Positions 45,019 to 54,887 of a stretch of DNA of 64,000 nt are shown here, one piece after another. Within the stretch, counting starts at the first letter, position 1, and every line of letters starts with the position of its first letter. Origin of the DNA: Alphaproteobacteria bacterium MarineAlpha11_Bin1 (lineage in GTDB: Bacteria; Pseudomonadota; Alphaproteobacteria; MPNO01; UBA830). Location: assembly GCA_002937455.1 (NCBI GenBank), contig PTJZ01000013.1, positions 49,407-113,406 of the forward strand, read 5' to 3'. The notes beneath the pieces are model-generated. The model worked only from the letters and a program-made list of their open reading frames with translations. It was not told the DNA's origin and did no database searches. The position numbers and the translations under genes are program-made.

Positions 45019-46713
45019 ATGATTCATCTTGAAACCGACGTTCTAGTCGTCGGATCGGGTGGTGCGGGCATGTACGCTGCTATCGGTGCCGCGCGGAACG
45101 GGGCTGACACCATCTTGGCTGACAAGTCTATGATAAGTCGTGGTGGCGCCACTATTATGGCGCAGATGACAACGGCGGCGGCGCTAGGCGAGCAAGAGCC
45201 CGACAGCTGGCAAAAACATCTAGCCGACACCTTGGAAGCAGGCCGCGGCCTCTGCAACGAGGGGTTGTCGGCCATTCTGTGCGAAGAAGCCATCGACCGT
45301 ATTCGCGAGATGGACCAGTGGAAGGTAGGCTGGGCGCGAAAAGATGGCAAGATCACTGGCGTCATGGCGCCGGGTCATAGTGTGCCGCGCTGTGTCTACG
45401 TTGATTTCCTTAACACCGGGCCGGCGGTAGCGAAATGCCTGCGCACTCAGGTCGCGCGCACCGATTCTGTGATGCGGGTTAGTGGTCTGGCAATCAACGA
45501 CGTAGTGGTTGATGACGGGGTCGTGGTTGGGGCGGTTGGCTGGAACTTGGAAGACAAAACACCGGTTACCATCGCGGCTAATGCGGTGATCCTCGCGGCC
45601 GGCGGGTTGACGCGTCTATATGCTCGTAATAGCGCATCGGTCAATATGAATGGCGATGCCTACGCTATGGCAATACGAGCGGGTGCCGATTTAATAGATA
45701 TGGAATTTCCACAGTTCTTTCCCATTGGTCATCTGGCACCGCGGTTGGTCGGAATGGATCCAATAATGTGGGATCCATTCCGCTACAAGTTGGGAGGAAG
45801 ACTGTTCAATATTGAGGGCGAAGAATTTTTGTACCGATATGGGGGCGAAGACGCCGAGAAATATACCACCACCCGCGATATCATTTCCTACGGCATAACG
45901 AAGGAAAACGAAGCGGGCAGGGCAACCGAGAACGGCGGCGTTCATCTCAGCTTTCAGCACATTCCAGAAGATGAACTGCGCGAAGCGTTCGGTCCAGTTA
46001 TCGACAAGCTAGGGAAGAATGGTATTGATCTGACAAAGCGCACCATCGAGGTCTCGCCTATCGCCCATTATCACATGGGAGGTATTCGAGTGAATGGGCA
46101 AATGGAAACAGGTGTTCCCGGACTGTATGGGGCGGGCGAAGCTATCGGCGGCGCTAACGGCGCAAACCGCCTGTCAGGTAATGCGATCCCGGAGGCCTTT
46201 GTTTTCGGTGAACGGGCCGGAAAGTTTGCAGCGGACTACGTGCGTGGCCGCAACCACGCTTGGTCTGATGACGCCGCGGGAGAGCATCTCGATCGACTAA
46301 AAATTGTGACTGGTGGCCAGAGAGATGCTAACGGTGAAAAGGCGGCACTGGGTGAAATGTGGGCTGAGTTGCAAAAACTAATGTGGGACAAAGTCGGCGT
46401 ACTGCGCACTGGGGTTAAACTTACTGCAGCTCTAAAACGGATAGGCGAGTTGCGCATTCAGCTAAACAGTATCGTCCCGGCGGATGATACAGAATACAAT
46501 ATGACCTTGCAGGACTGGTATGATCTGCGTTCTGCGCTGCTGACTGCGGAATGTGTAACCCATGCGGCGATTAACCGCACCGAAAGTCGGGGCGCCCACC
46601 AACGCGAGGATTTTGCGGAAATGGATCCTAACCAGACTTCTAACCAACGTCTGCGTCTCGATAACGATGGCGGTCTTGTCTCGGATTATTTGCCTGTGGG
46701 AGCCGTTGTATGA
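45019..46713 (+). CDS. FAD-dependent flavoprotein, fumarate reductase/SdhA-like
   Basis: 564 aa. FAD-binding VVGSGGAGMYAAIGAARNG (10-28), and SPIAHYHMGGIRVNGQMETGVPGLYGAGEAIGG with the active-site and FAD motifs of the SdhA/FrdA/NadB group. The His that binds FAD covalently in SdhA is missing (SRGGATIMAQ region). Its partner, a truncated FrdB-like 2Fe-2S protein, overlaps by 4 bp. Electron transfer to or from an unsaturated acid is likely; the exact substrate is not known. Confidence 0.86.
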   Translation: MIHLETDVLVVGSGGAGMYAAIGAARNGADTILADKSMISRGGATIMAQMTTAAALGEQEPDSWQKHLADTLEAGRGLCNEGLSAILCEEAIDRIREMDQWKVGWARKDGKITGVMAPGHSVPRCVYVDFLNTGPAVAKCLRTQVARTDSVMRVSGLAINDVVVDDGVVVGAVGWNLEDKTPVTIAANAVILAAGGLTRLYARNSASVNMNGDAYAMAIRAGADLIDMEFPQFFPIGHLAPRLVGMDPIMWDPFRYKLGGRLFNIEGEEFLYRYGGEDAEKYTTTRDIISYGITKENEAGRATENGGVHLSFQHIPEDELREAFGPVIDKLGKNGIDLTKRTIEVSPIAHYHMGGIRVNGQMETGVPGLYGAGEAIGGANGANRLSGNAIPEAFVFGERAGKFAADYVRGRNHAWSDDAAGEHLDRLKIVTGGQRDANGEKAALGEMWAELQKLMWDKVGVLRTGVKLTAALKRIGELRIQLNSIVPADDTEYNMTLQDWYDLRSALLTAECVTHAAINRTESRGAHQREDFAEMDPNQTSNQRLRLDNDGGLVSDYLPVGAVV

Positions 46714-47078
46714 ATGTCGTTCCTGAAACAGTGCCTATTTCAATACAACGAGGAGCCCCAGGTGAGGATAGTCATCTCGAGACCTATGATGTTCCCTATC
46801 GTGAAGGAATGTCTGTACTAGACGCTGTAGTCTGGATCCGGACTCATGTAGATTCCTCGGTCGCGTTCAGATACAGCTGCGTCAACGCGAATGCGTGCAA
46901 GGAATGTATGGTTGCGGTGGACGGGAAAACCGAATACGCCTGTACAGCGAGGCTGTCGACCGGCGGTACGACTGTTGGGCCATTGACGAACAAAACACTG
47001 ATACGCGACCTTGTGACGGATATAGTACCTCCGAAAGAGAACCTGCGAAACCTCCTTGCGGAGTCGAGGGAATCTTAG
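46710..47078 (+). CDS. 2Fe-2S protein resembling the N-terminal domain of SdhB/FrdB
   Basis: 122 aa. Cluster ligands C57, C63, C66 and C78 (C-x5-C-x2-C-x11-C); SdhB normally has C-x4-C-x2-C-x11-C. The C-terminal half of SdhB, which carries the 4Fe-4S and 3Fe-4S clusters, is absent and no remnant follows before 47179. So this is a one-cluster partner for the flavoprotein, coupled by ATGA overlap. Either a natural short form or a deletion product; the tidy stop and sequence suggest the first. Confidence 0.8.
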   Translation: MNVVPETVPISIQRGAPGEDSHLETYDVPYREGMSVLDAVVWIRTHVDSSVAFRYSCVNANACKECMVAVDGKTEYACTARLSTGGTTVGPLTNKTLIRDLVTDIVPPKENLRNLLAESRES

Positions 47079-47179
47079 TTTAAGGCCTTCATCCCGAAGG
47101 GAGTCGGACTTCCTATCAAGTGTTAGAGGGTTGTTGAACAGTCGTCTCTTTGCCAAAGTAAGGTGTCACCGAAGGTGGT

Positions 47180-48196
47180 TTATTCCGCCGCTAGCATTTT
47201 TTCCATTACACGACGCGCCTGAAGAACGCCCGCATCCGCGTTTATATCGATTCCTTTCCAGCCGGCCCCGGCACTATCGATACTGCGTTGTTGCGCTGCT
47301 AATATATCTACATCTTCTCCGAAAGCAGTGCTTGCGGCTTTGGCGAGAAACTTGGTTAGTTCGGGGTCTTCGAGACGGTAATTCCGTGCATGGTGCCAAA
47401 AGTAGTGACACGATTTTTCGGTTTCGGGTGTTATCGTGTGATTAGAATATACTGTGATGCCCTCGTCACGATTTCCGTCGCGTGCGCCGGTTCCTGCATT
47501 TGCGCACCCGGCGTCTATGACAACGTGGGTTGGTGCTGTCCACGTGATCAGCTGCCAACGGTCCACATTACCCGAGAAATCGCCGGCTCCCGCAAACATC
47601 CCGGGAGGCGGTTTGTCCATGATCCATCTGTCGATATAAACGTGATTGGTATCACGCCGAGTATCCAGCGGCGCATCGGTCACCCCGTCGGCGCCCAGTG
47701 TTGTTGCATGGACAAACTGAACATGTGATAGATCTAGCAAGTTATCGACTAATAGCTGGTGATTGCCCTCAACATAGAAATAGCCCGTGTTAGAAACCCA
47801 CATTGGGTCCTCGTTCCAGTGATAGTCCGGGATGAGGTCCGGGTCAGCCTTGCCCGGGTCGCCCGGCCAAATCCAGATATAACGGTACCGTTCAATCACC
47901 GGGTAGGCCCGGACGCTCGCGCCTGGGGGTACGCGAGACTGACCCGGGACGGACACGCAATCGCCCGACGCATCGAAACGTAGCCCGTGATATCCGCACT
48001 GCACTGCATTGCCGACTCGCTTGCCTAGTGATAGAGGTAAATGGCGATGGCAGCATCGGTCTTCCAATGCTGCGGGGGCGCCATTTTCCTTCCGAAACAA
48101 AACCACCGGGTCACCGCAGATCGTGCGCCCAAGAAGTTTATCAGTGACCTCAGAGCTTTCAGCAGCTGCGTACCAAGTATTTTTGATGAAGGTCAT
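47180..48196 (-). CDS. Rieske 2Fe-2S aromatic oxygenase (VanA-like)
   Basis: 338 aa. Rieske ligands in DRCCHRHLPLSLG and CGYHGL (C-x-H...C-x2-H), then a catalytic domain with the mononuclear-iron helix region NLLDLSHVQFVHATTLG, carrying Asp and two His. Resembles vanillate O-demethylase oxygenase subunits, which cleave aryl methyl ethers using NAD(P)H and O2. No reductase (VanB) gene is next to it. Overlaps the CoxL-like gene by 4 bp. Confidence 0.86.
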   Translation of the reverse strand: MTFIKNTWYAAAESSEVTDKLLGRTICGDPVVLFRKENGAPAALEDRCCHRHLPLSLGKRVGNAVQCGYHGLRFDASGDCVSVPGQSRVPPGASVRAYPVIERYRYIWIWPGDPGKADPDLIPDYHWNEDPMWVSNTGYFYVEGNHQLLVDNLLDLSHVQFVHATTLGADGVTDAPLDTRRDTNHVYIDRWIMDKPPPGMFAGAGDFSGNVDRWQLITWTAPTHVVIDAGCANAGTGARDGNRDEGITVYSNHTITPETEKSCHYFWHHARNYRLEDPELTKFLAKAASTAFGEDVDILAAQQRSIDSAGAGWKGIDINADAGVLQARRVMEKMLAAE

Positions 48197-50511
48197 CGGG
48201 CAGCTTCCCTAATCATTTCCACGATTCGCTTCGGCTCAATTGGGAGTTCCCGGATCACCACACCAAAATCTGACAGTGCATCGTCGATGGCGGACGCGAT
48301 GGCAGATGTGACCGGGATTGTTCCCCCCTCTCCGGCACCCTTTACGCCTAATGGATTCAATGGAGTAGGACTTTCCATATGAATGATATCATAAGACGGC
48401 ACCTCTGGTGCGGTCGGCAAAAGATATTCTCCAAAATTGGTGGTCTGTGGCTGACCTTGATCATCGTAAATCATACGTTCAAATAACGCACTGCCGAGAC
48501 CGTGGGTTGCACCACCGGTGATTTGGCCCTCGACAATCATCGGGTTAATTAATTTGCCACTGTCATGAACGATTATGTAATTTAAGATCTCGATTTGGCC
48601 GGTTTCTGGGTCTACCTCAACCTCCACGACGTGTACGCCGTTGCAGTATGTCAGGGTGGGTGGGCTGAAATTAGCGGTTGCCTCCATCCCAGGGTCGACG
48701 CCACCAGGAAGCGAGAAACCTGGCATGCCCTGAACTGCACGCGCGACACTTCCAAGAGTGACTGACATGTTTGCTACGCCGCGCACCGATATTTTCCCAT
48801 CGGCGATCTCTAGGTCCTCTTCCGCTGCCTCTAGCATGTGGGCAGCGACTTTAAGCGCCTTATTTCGGACTTCCATAGACGCGACATGGACCGAAGACCC
48901 GGCTGTTACTGCCTGTCGGCTAGCAAACGCGCCGAGACCAAGAGACACCGAGCCTGTGTCTCCGGTAACAATCTCAATATCGTCTATGGCTGCGCCCATC
49001 TGAGAGGCGCAGACCTGCGCTAGGGCGGTTTTTAACCCTTGACCCTGGTCGGTTGCTCCGGTGAAGACTACGATTTTACCTGACGGTTTAACCCGGACTA
49101 TAGCAGATTCGAAAGGCCCACGACCGGTGCCTTCTACATAGTTGGCGACGCCGATTCCGATGTAGCGGCCATCCCGGCGGGCAGCGGTACGGCGGGTAGC
49201 GAAGTCCGAATAGCCAGCGCGCGCTAGCGCATTGTCAAGTGCAGCCGGATAGTCGCCGGAGTCATATGTCATGATCGCACCGTCGCGGGTTTTGATTCGG
49301 GTGTCGTAAGGCATGGCGTCTGCAGGAATCAGATTACGGCGGCGAACATCCACCTTATCAAGACCTAGCTCACGCGCGATTCGGTCCATCAGACGTTCCA
49401 TGGCAAAGGTTCCCTGCGGGCGCCCGGCACCGCGCACTGGGGTGACCGGCGTCATGTTGGTCAATGCTAGCTGTACTTCAAGCAACATTGCCGGCAGCTC
49501 GTATGGTCCTAAGAAATTCGTCGCTGCGTTGTAGGGTAGATTGACCCCATAAGGTGTATACGCACCATGATCGTGAGTCATTTTCCCACGTACTCCTAAA
49601 AGGCAGCCATCTGAATCGACAGCCACTTCAAGGTCCCATAACTGGTCACGTTCCATGGTGGCGGCAGTGAAATGCTCGCGCCGATCTTCCACCCATTTCA
49701 CTGGTCTGCCCAGTAAAATAGCCGCGACTGGGACCCCAACCTCTTCTTGATAGAAGACGAATTTTGGACCAAATCCGCCACCGACATTGGGCGTAATGAC
49801 CCGGACGCGGTCTTCGGGTAGATTCAGTAAATCGACTAGAATCGATTGGGCCCGATGAGCCATTTGGGTCGCTGACCAGACCGTTAGGCAACCGTCTCGC
49901 TCGTCGATGCGGGCGGCTACACCGCGGCATTCCAACGCATGGCCGAGACCTTTGTGTTGGTGCAAGGTTTCGCGGAAGACGTGTGCGGCACTGGCAAATG
50001 CCGAAACCGTGTCCCCATAAGCCAATGTAAACTCGGCGACGATATTGTCAGTCAGGGTGGAGTGCGCTTTCGGTGCCGTATTTTCTAGGGCGCCAATATA
50101 GTCCGACGAAACGGGAAGTGTATCATAGGTAACGTCGACGATCCCGGAGGCGTCTTCCGCGTTGTATGCTGTTTCAGCGATCACCAGCGCTACCGGCTCG
50201 CCCACATGACGGACTTCGCCGTCGGCGAGGACGGAGGGGTTGGCTGATTGCTTGAGCGCGCCCGAAGGCTGCTCCACTGGCATAATGGTATTGGTCAGAT
50301 GAGGGCGCAGATCGTCAAGTGTGTAAACGGCAACGACACCTTCTGCCGCTAAAGCGGCTGAAGCGTCGATTCTGGTAATCCGGGCATGGGCTAGAGGGCT
50401 TCGCACGAAGGCGGCATGGAGCATGCCGGGTAGGTGAATATCATCCAGATACCTGCCTTTGCCGCGCAGCAGCGCGGGGTCTTCCGAACGCTTTACTTTT
50501 TCACCGAACAT
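48193..50511 (-). CDS. Xanthine dehydrogenase/CO dehydrogenase-type molybdenum hydroxylase, large subunit
   Basis: 772 aa from ATG 50511. Motifs: KRSEDPALLRGKGRYLDD at the start, NVGGGFGPKF, and VRGAGRPQGTFAMERLMD, where true form I CoxL has AYRCSFR. The active-site loop lacks the Cys of CO dehydrogenase, so CO oxidation is unlikely; hydroxylation of a small organic molecule is expected. The small (2Fe-2S) and medium (FAD) subunits are not adjacent, which is odd. The linked Rieske gene suggests an aromatic or heterocyclic substrate (inference). Confidence 0.87.
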   Translation of the reverse strand: MFGEKVKRSEDPALLRGKGRYLDDIHLPGMLHAAFVRSPLAHARITRIDASAALAAEGVVAVYTLDDLRPHLTNTIMPVEQPSGALKQSANPSVLADGEVRHVGEPVALVIAETAYNAEDASGIVDVTYDTLPVSSDYIGALENTAPKAHSTLTDNIVAEFTLAYGDTVSAFASAAHVFRETLHQHKGLGHALECRGVAARIDERDGCLTVWSATQMAHRAQSILVDLLNLPEDRVRVITPNVGGGFGPKFVFYQEEVGVPVAAILLGRPVKWVEDRREHFTAATMERDQLWDLEVAVDSDGCLLGVRGKMTHDHGAYTPYGVNLPYNAATNFLGPYELPAMLLEVQLALTNMTPVTPVRGAGRPQGTFAMERLMDRIARELGLDKVDVRRRNLIPADAMPYDTRIKTRDGAIMTYDSGDYPAALDNALARAGYSDFATRRTAARRDGRYIGIGVANYVEGTGRGPFESAIVRVKPSGKIVVFTGATDQGQGLKTALAQVCASQMGAAIDDIEIVTGDTGSVSLGLGAFASRQAVTAGSSVHVASMEVRNKALKVAAHMLEAAEEDLEIADGKISVRGVANMSVTLGSVARAVQGMPGFSLPGGVDPGMEATANFSPPTLTYCNGVHVVEVEVDPETGQIEILNYIIVHDSGKLINPMIVEGQITGGATHGLGSALFERMIYDDQGQPQTTNFGEYLLPTAPEVPSYDIIHMESPTPLNPLGVKGAGEGGTIPVTSAIASAIDDALSDFGVVIRELPIEPKRIVEMIREAAR

Positions 50512-50737
50512 CGCCACACGCTCCATCAATATAGACAGAATACCGACCCTAGGGTCCCGCGTCATCCTCACGTGATAGATTCACCCAGTAACGTTTACCG
50601 GTAAGCGGCTGTGTTGACGCGTAGCTTGAACCTAGCGGGCGGATCGATAATCGGTATTGTTAAGCCACTTATTCACGACTAGCAAAGCGCCCCAGTTTCC
50701 GCTTGCCTGTAACTGCCAGCCGATCCATCTTCGTGTT

Positions 50738-51283
50738 ATGGTTGATATTTCCGAACTAGCCGGTCCTTCCGTCCTATCGATCCCCGAAGGGGACAATCGA
50801 GAACGCCTGACTTGTCCAGATTGCGGTTTCATTAATTACGAGAATCCGAAAATCGTTGTAGGAGCTGTCTGCACATGGGAAGAGAGAATTCTGCTGTGCC
50901 GGCGGGCTATTGAGCCGCGGCGCGGATTTTGGACGATCCCAGCAGGCTATATGGAGTTGAACGAAACTACTGAGGTTGGGGCCAAGCGGGAGGTTAAGGA
51001 AGAAGCATGCGCCGATATTGAAATCGATGGCCTGATCGCAGTCTACACGATTCCACGGATTAGCCAGGTTCAGTTAATATATCGGGCAACGCTGCGAGAT
51101 GGTATATTTGCCGCGGGCGATGAGACTGAAGAAATCGACCTGTTCGACTGGTGCGATATCCCGTGGAAGGATCTCGCGTTTCCGTCTGTTAAATGGGCGC
51201 TCGATCATTGGCGGGAAATTCGTGAGACCGAATCCTGGCCGCCCTTTTCCAACCCATCCGGTCAGGATGGAAACTACTTATGA
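50738..51283 (+). CDS. Nudix hydrolase with N-terminal CxxC
   Basis: 181 aa. Nudix box [20 protein letters not shown] (Gx5Ex7REUxEE) is complete except that the late Gly is Cys-Ala. A CPDCG pair near residue 26 begins a small metal-binding leader, as in zinc-ribbon Nudix enzymes (ADP-ribose or NADH type). I start at ATG 50738; the frame extends to 50657 without family features. Convergent with the lyase gene, 25 bp away. Confidence 0.87.
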   Translation: MVDISELAGPSVLSIPEGDNRERLTCPDCGFINYENPKIVVGAVCTWEERILLCRRAIEPRRGFWTIPAGYMELNETTEVGAKREVKEEACADIEIDGLIAVYTIPRISQVQLIYRATLRDGIFAAGDETEEIDLFDWCDIPWKDLAFPSVKWALDHWREIRETESWPPFSNPSGQDGNYL

Positions 51284-51308
51284 TTTCCGATTGAGTTGCT
51301 TGGAAGTT

Positions 51309-52226
51309 TTAAGGCCGTGAAGCCTCTGGCGGAAACAGGCCCGCCTTCCCGATCATTGCGGGAATTACATGCCCGAGTTGTTCCCCAATCCAGTCGCCCA
51401 CCGCAATAAGTTTATTGATATCAATTCCAGTTTCGACCCCCATGCGGTCTAACATGTATACTAAATCTTCCGAAGGTACATTGCCGGTGGCCCGCGGTGC
51501 AAAGGGACACCCCCCTATCCCGCCTGCCGAGCTATCAATAGACTGGACGCCGGCCTCGACTGCGGCATAGCAGTTTGCGAGGCCCGTATTACGTGTGTTG
51601 TGGAAATGTGCTCGGAAACGTGCTCCAGGGCTGATATCCATAACCGCGCTGAAAAGTTCGGTGACTTGGCTGGGCACGGCGCAGCCAATAGTGTCAGCCA
51701 AGGCGATTTCGTATGTCTCGTCACCAGCCACACGTTCGACAAGGTCGATGACGCGTTCGGGCGGTACTTCACCCTGAAAAGGGCAACCGAACGCCGTTGA
51801 GATAGTCAGTGAGCAGCGCACGCCGGCAATTTTAGATTCTGCGGCAATATCTTCATAAACGGCGACGGCCTGTTCGATCGTGGTTCCTTGATTTTTCTGG
51901 CTGAAGGTGTCCGATGCTACCAGCGCATAGTTTACCTCTTTGCAGCCAGCCGCCAGTGCGCGATCGAGACCACGGCGGTTTAGAACTAAGCCGATATAAG
52001 TTACGCCATCGTCTTCGGGCAGCGCGCCGAGGACTTCTTCCGCCTCCGCCATTTGTGGAACGCGCTTTGGATTCACAAAGCTGACGGCTTCCATCCTTTT
52101 GATTCCCGCGTCTACGAGTTTACGAATGAATGCCACCTTAGTATCGATACTCAGTATCTTGGATTCGTTCTGCAGACCGTCGCGCGGGCCGACATCGATG
52201 ATTTCGATTTCGCGTTGGTTAGTCAT
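51309..52226 (-). CDS. mvaB: Hydroxymethylglutaryl-CoA lyase family protein
   Basis: 305 aa TIM-barrel lyase, cleaving HMG-CoA to acetyl-CoA and acetoacetate in leucine catabolism. GPRDGLQNE at the N-terminus (metal-binding Asp), LADTIGCAVP, HFHNTRNTG, and the Cys loop GGIGGCPFAPRATGNVPSEDLVYML. No other leucine-catabolic gene is adjacent (the nearest neighbours are an MFS carrier and a CoA transferase), so related substrates such as citramalyl-CoA are possible. Confidence 0.9.
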   Translation of the reverse strand: MTNQREIEIIDVGPRDGLQNESKILSIDTKVAFIRKLVDAGIKRMEAVSFVNPKRVPQMAEAEEVLGALPEDDGVTYIGLVLNRRGLDRALAAGCKEVNYALVASDTFSQKNQGTTIEQAVAVYEDIAAESKIAGVRCSLTISTAFGCPFQGEVPPERVIDLVERVAGDETYEIALADTIGCAVPSQVTELFSAVMDISPGARFRAHFHNTRNTGLANCYAAVEAGVQSIDSSAGGIGGCPFAPRATGNVPSEDLVYMLDRMGVETGIDINKLIAVGDWIGEQLGHVIPAMIGKAGLFPPEASRP

Positions 52227-52277
52227 TGTATCTATCCCTTACCTATTGTTCCTTATAGAGAGTTTTTAAGTGTTCTG

Positions 52278-53486
52278 TCATTCACTGGCTCGTCGTTCCA
52301 GCGGTCGCGATATTAGTGCAAGAATGGCGGCGACAGCCGCGATCGAAACCACAAGCCACATAACATCGTTCCAGTTACCGGTATTTGCACGCACTGTGGC
52401 TAAGGCGGGGGGGCCAAACAGCATGCCAGCATTTGTTCCCATCACCATCAGCCCGCTCATGGTACCAATTTGCGCTGGCGCCGGTGTGTAGACCGCGACC
52501 GACCCCATTGCGGCTGCAGGAATCATGCCGCCGAAAATACCAAAGAGAAGACCACAGATAAGCCGCACTTCGTCACTCAGGACAACGGAAAAAACACCAA
52601 GCTGGGTCAGCCCCATGCCGAGCGCGCCCACCGAAAGAAGCAGCCAACTCTGGGCACCACGGCTCATTACCGCGGCCGATATCCAGTTCCCAACGGCATT
52701 GAAAAGCATCACGACGGCCGGAACCATCGCAGCAGCCACAGGGGATGCGGCATACTCCTCACGCATGTATGTAGGCAGCCACGCTATGATTGAGATATGC
52801 TGAGCGGCGTACAAGGCAAAACAGGTTGCAACCAGCAGTGCGCCAGGCTGTTTTAGACAGGCTACGACGTTATGCATAAGTTTCTCGCCACCGATACCGC
52901 CACCACGTCTCCGCCAGTTGTTAGTGGCAAAAAAGACGACCCCGGCCCATGCAAAGGTAATAATGGAGCTAAGTAGCCAAAGTGTATGCCAGTCGAAAAT
53001 ACTCAGAACCAACCCCCCCCCGATCAACATCCCCGCGAAGCCAACAGGCACGTAAGATGACCAGATCCCCAGTGACCATTTCCTATCACCTTTTGCTGTG
53101 ACGTGGGTGATCATTCCGGCCCCTGCTACCGTCGCTGCGCTATATCCTATGCCTTCGATAAATCGCGACACCAGCATCACCTCGCTGGATTGGGCAAAGG
53201 CGCCGATCAGGCTGCCCCCTGAGATGACTAGCAACCCTGATATAAGCACCCAGCGTTGGCCGAAACGGTCTGCGATCGTACCTGCGATCAGACCGAGCGC
53301 GAACCCTGTGAACGAGATCATCGACGCAATCCAGCCACCCATAATCAGGCTGGCATCCAAATCAATCATGATCTCGGGCAGGGCAGGAGGAAGTTTGCCA
53401 AGATGGGTCGCCGCGATAATGCCACCACCAAAGGCGATCCACATTATCGACCACTGAGTTTTTTCTTCCGATAAAGAAACAGTCAT
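52278..53486 (-). CDS. MFS transporter
   Basis: 402 aa from ATG 53486 (GGGGA ten bases upstream); an ATG at 53522 adds 12 residues. Twelve spans; ADRFGQRWVLISGLL is the conserved loop after helix 2. Resembles cyanate/nitroimidazole-type and organic-anion MFS carriers. Substrate unknown. 51 bp upstream of the lyase gene, same strand; divergent from the CoA transferase. Confidence 0.82.
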   Translation of the reverse strand: MTVSLSEEKTQWSIMWIAFGGGIIAATHLGKLPPALPEIMIDLDASLIMGGWIASMISFTGFALGLIAGTIADRFGQRWVLISGLLVISGGSLIGAFAQSSEVMLVSRFIEGIGYSAATVAGAGMITHVTAKGDRKWSLGIWSSYVPVGFAGMLIGGGLVLSIFDWHTLWLLSSIITFAWAGVVFFATNNWRRRGGGIGGEKLMHNVVACLKQPGALLVATCFALYAAQHISIIAWLPTYMREEYAASPVAAAMVPAVVMLFNAVGNWISAAVMSRGAQSWLLLSVGALGMGLTQLGVFSVVLSDEVRLICGLLFGIFGGMIPAAAMGSVAVYTPAPAQIGTMSGLMVMGTNAGMLFGPPALATVRANTGNWNDVMWLVVSIAAVAAILALISRPLERRASE

Positions 53487-53570
53487 ACGAACGTTATCCC
53501 CTGTCCACCTTGACCCGTCCATACCCCTCAGCGACGATGTAAAAATACGAAATTATGGAGAATATATAGA

Positions 53571-54785
53571 ATGGGGACGGATTCCGCTCCGCGGTCGGGG
53601 GCTCTCACAAATATTAGGGTTATAGAAATGGGCACGATGATTGCCGGGCCGTTCTGTGGCCAGCTTTTAGCCGACCACGGGGCTGAGGTGATAAAGCTAG
53701 AACAGCCAGAAATCGGCGATCCGATGCGCCAATGGGGTAAGGAAAAACCGCATGGTAAGGCGCTGTTCTGGCCTGTTCTGTCGCGCAACAAGCTTTCCGC
53801 CACGTTAAATGCCCGGGACGCAAAGGGTCAGTCCCTAGTTAAGAAACTAGTGGAAAACGCGGATATCTTACTGGAGAATTTTCGACCTGGAACGATGGAG
53901 CGCTGGGGGCTTAGTTACGAGGAGTTGTCTATTATTAATCCGAGGCTGATCATGATCCGGGTATCTGGTTTTGGGCAGACCGGACCTTACGCGAAACGGG
54001 CAGGCTACGGCGCAATAGGCGAAGCCATGGGCGGCCTGCGTTATACGACTGGCGATCCGTCTTTACCACCCAGCCGGGCAGGGATCTCGATCGGTGATTC
54101 TCTGGCGGCAATGCATGCCTGTCTCGGTGCGATGATGGCTCTACACCAAGTTCACCTGACGGGCAAAGGGCAGGTGATCGACGCTTCAATCTACGAGTCC
54201 GTTCTAAACATGATGGAGAATATCGTCACTGAATACGATGTCGGCGATTATATCCGCGAAAGGACGGGATCTTTTCTGCCGAAGATAGCGCCATCCAATA
54301 TTTATCCGACCAGAGACGGGATCTGGCTGGTGATTGGCGCCAATCAAGACTCGGTATGGACACGTATGGCTGAGGCTATGGACAGGCCTGAACTTGCCAC
54401 CGATGAACGCTACGCCACACACGGCGCACGCGGTATCAACCAGATCGAACTGGATAAACTAATTTCTGAGTGGACAAAAAATTTCCCTGTGGCAGATCTG
54501 GAGGACCGGCTAAACGATTATGGCATTCCTAATGGAAAGATTTATCGCCCGCCAGAAATGCTCGAAGATCCCCAATTTAAGGCTCGCGACAGCATCGTTC
54601 GGGTGGAACATCCAGAATTTGGCACTATTGCTATGCAGAATGTTACCCCGCGGCTTTCCGAGACCCGGGGCAGTGTCCGCCACCCCGGTCCGAGGCTAGG
54701 TGAACACAACGACTATGTCTGGGGAAGATTGGCTGGTAAGTCGGCCGAAGAAATCTCTGATCTACGCGAACGCGGGATTATCTGA
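53571..54785 (+). CDS. CaiB/BaiF family CoA transferase
   Basis: 404 aa class III CoA transferase. N-terminal VIEMGTMIAGPFCGQLLADHGAEVIKLE is diagnostic; catalytic Asp in GISIGDSLAAMHACLGAMMA; C-terminal PRLGEHNDYV. It shuttles CoA between organic acids. With the lyase and transporter next door it may belong to an uptake-and-activation route, though the genes are on opposite strands. Substrate unknown. Confidence 0.92.
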   Translation: MGTDSAPRSGALTNIRVIEMGTMIAGPFCGQLLADHGAEVIKLEQPEIGDPMRQWGKEKPHGKALFWPVLSRNKLSATLNARDAKGQSLVKKLVENADILLENFRPGTMERWGLSYEELSIINPRLIMIRVSGFGQTGPYAKRAGYGAIGEAMGGLRYTTGDPSLPPSRAGISIGDSLAAMHACLGAMMALHQVHLTGKGQVIDASIYESVLNMMENIVTEYDVGDYIRERTGSFLPKIAPSNIYPTRDGIWLVIGANQDSVWTRMAEAMDRPELATDERYATHGARGINQIELDKLISEWTKNFPVADLEDRLNDYGIPNGKIYRPPEMLEDPQFKARDSIVRVEHPEFGTIAMQNVTPRLSETRGSVRHPGPRLGEHNDYVWGRLAGKSAEEISDLRERGII

Positions 54786-54887
54786 AGCCATGATCCGCAC
54801 GCTAGCAAGCGAGTCTAAACCGACTGCCGGATAGCGTCGTCGGTTGAAATGATTTTCCGAATATTGTTTGATTCGCTGAATTTTTAA

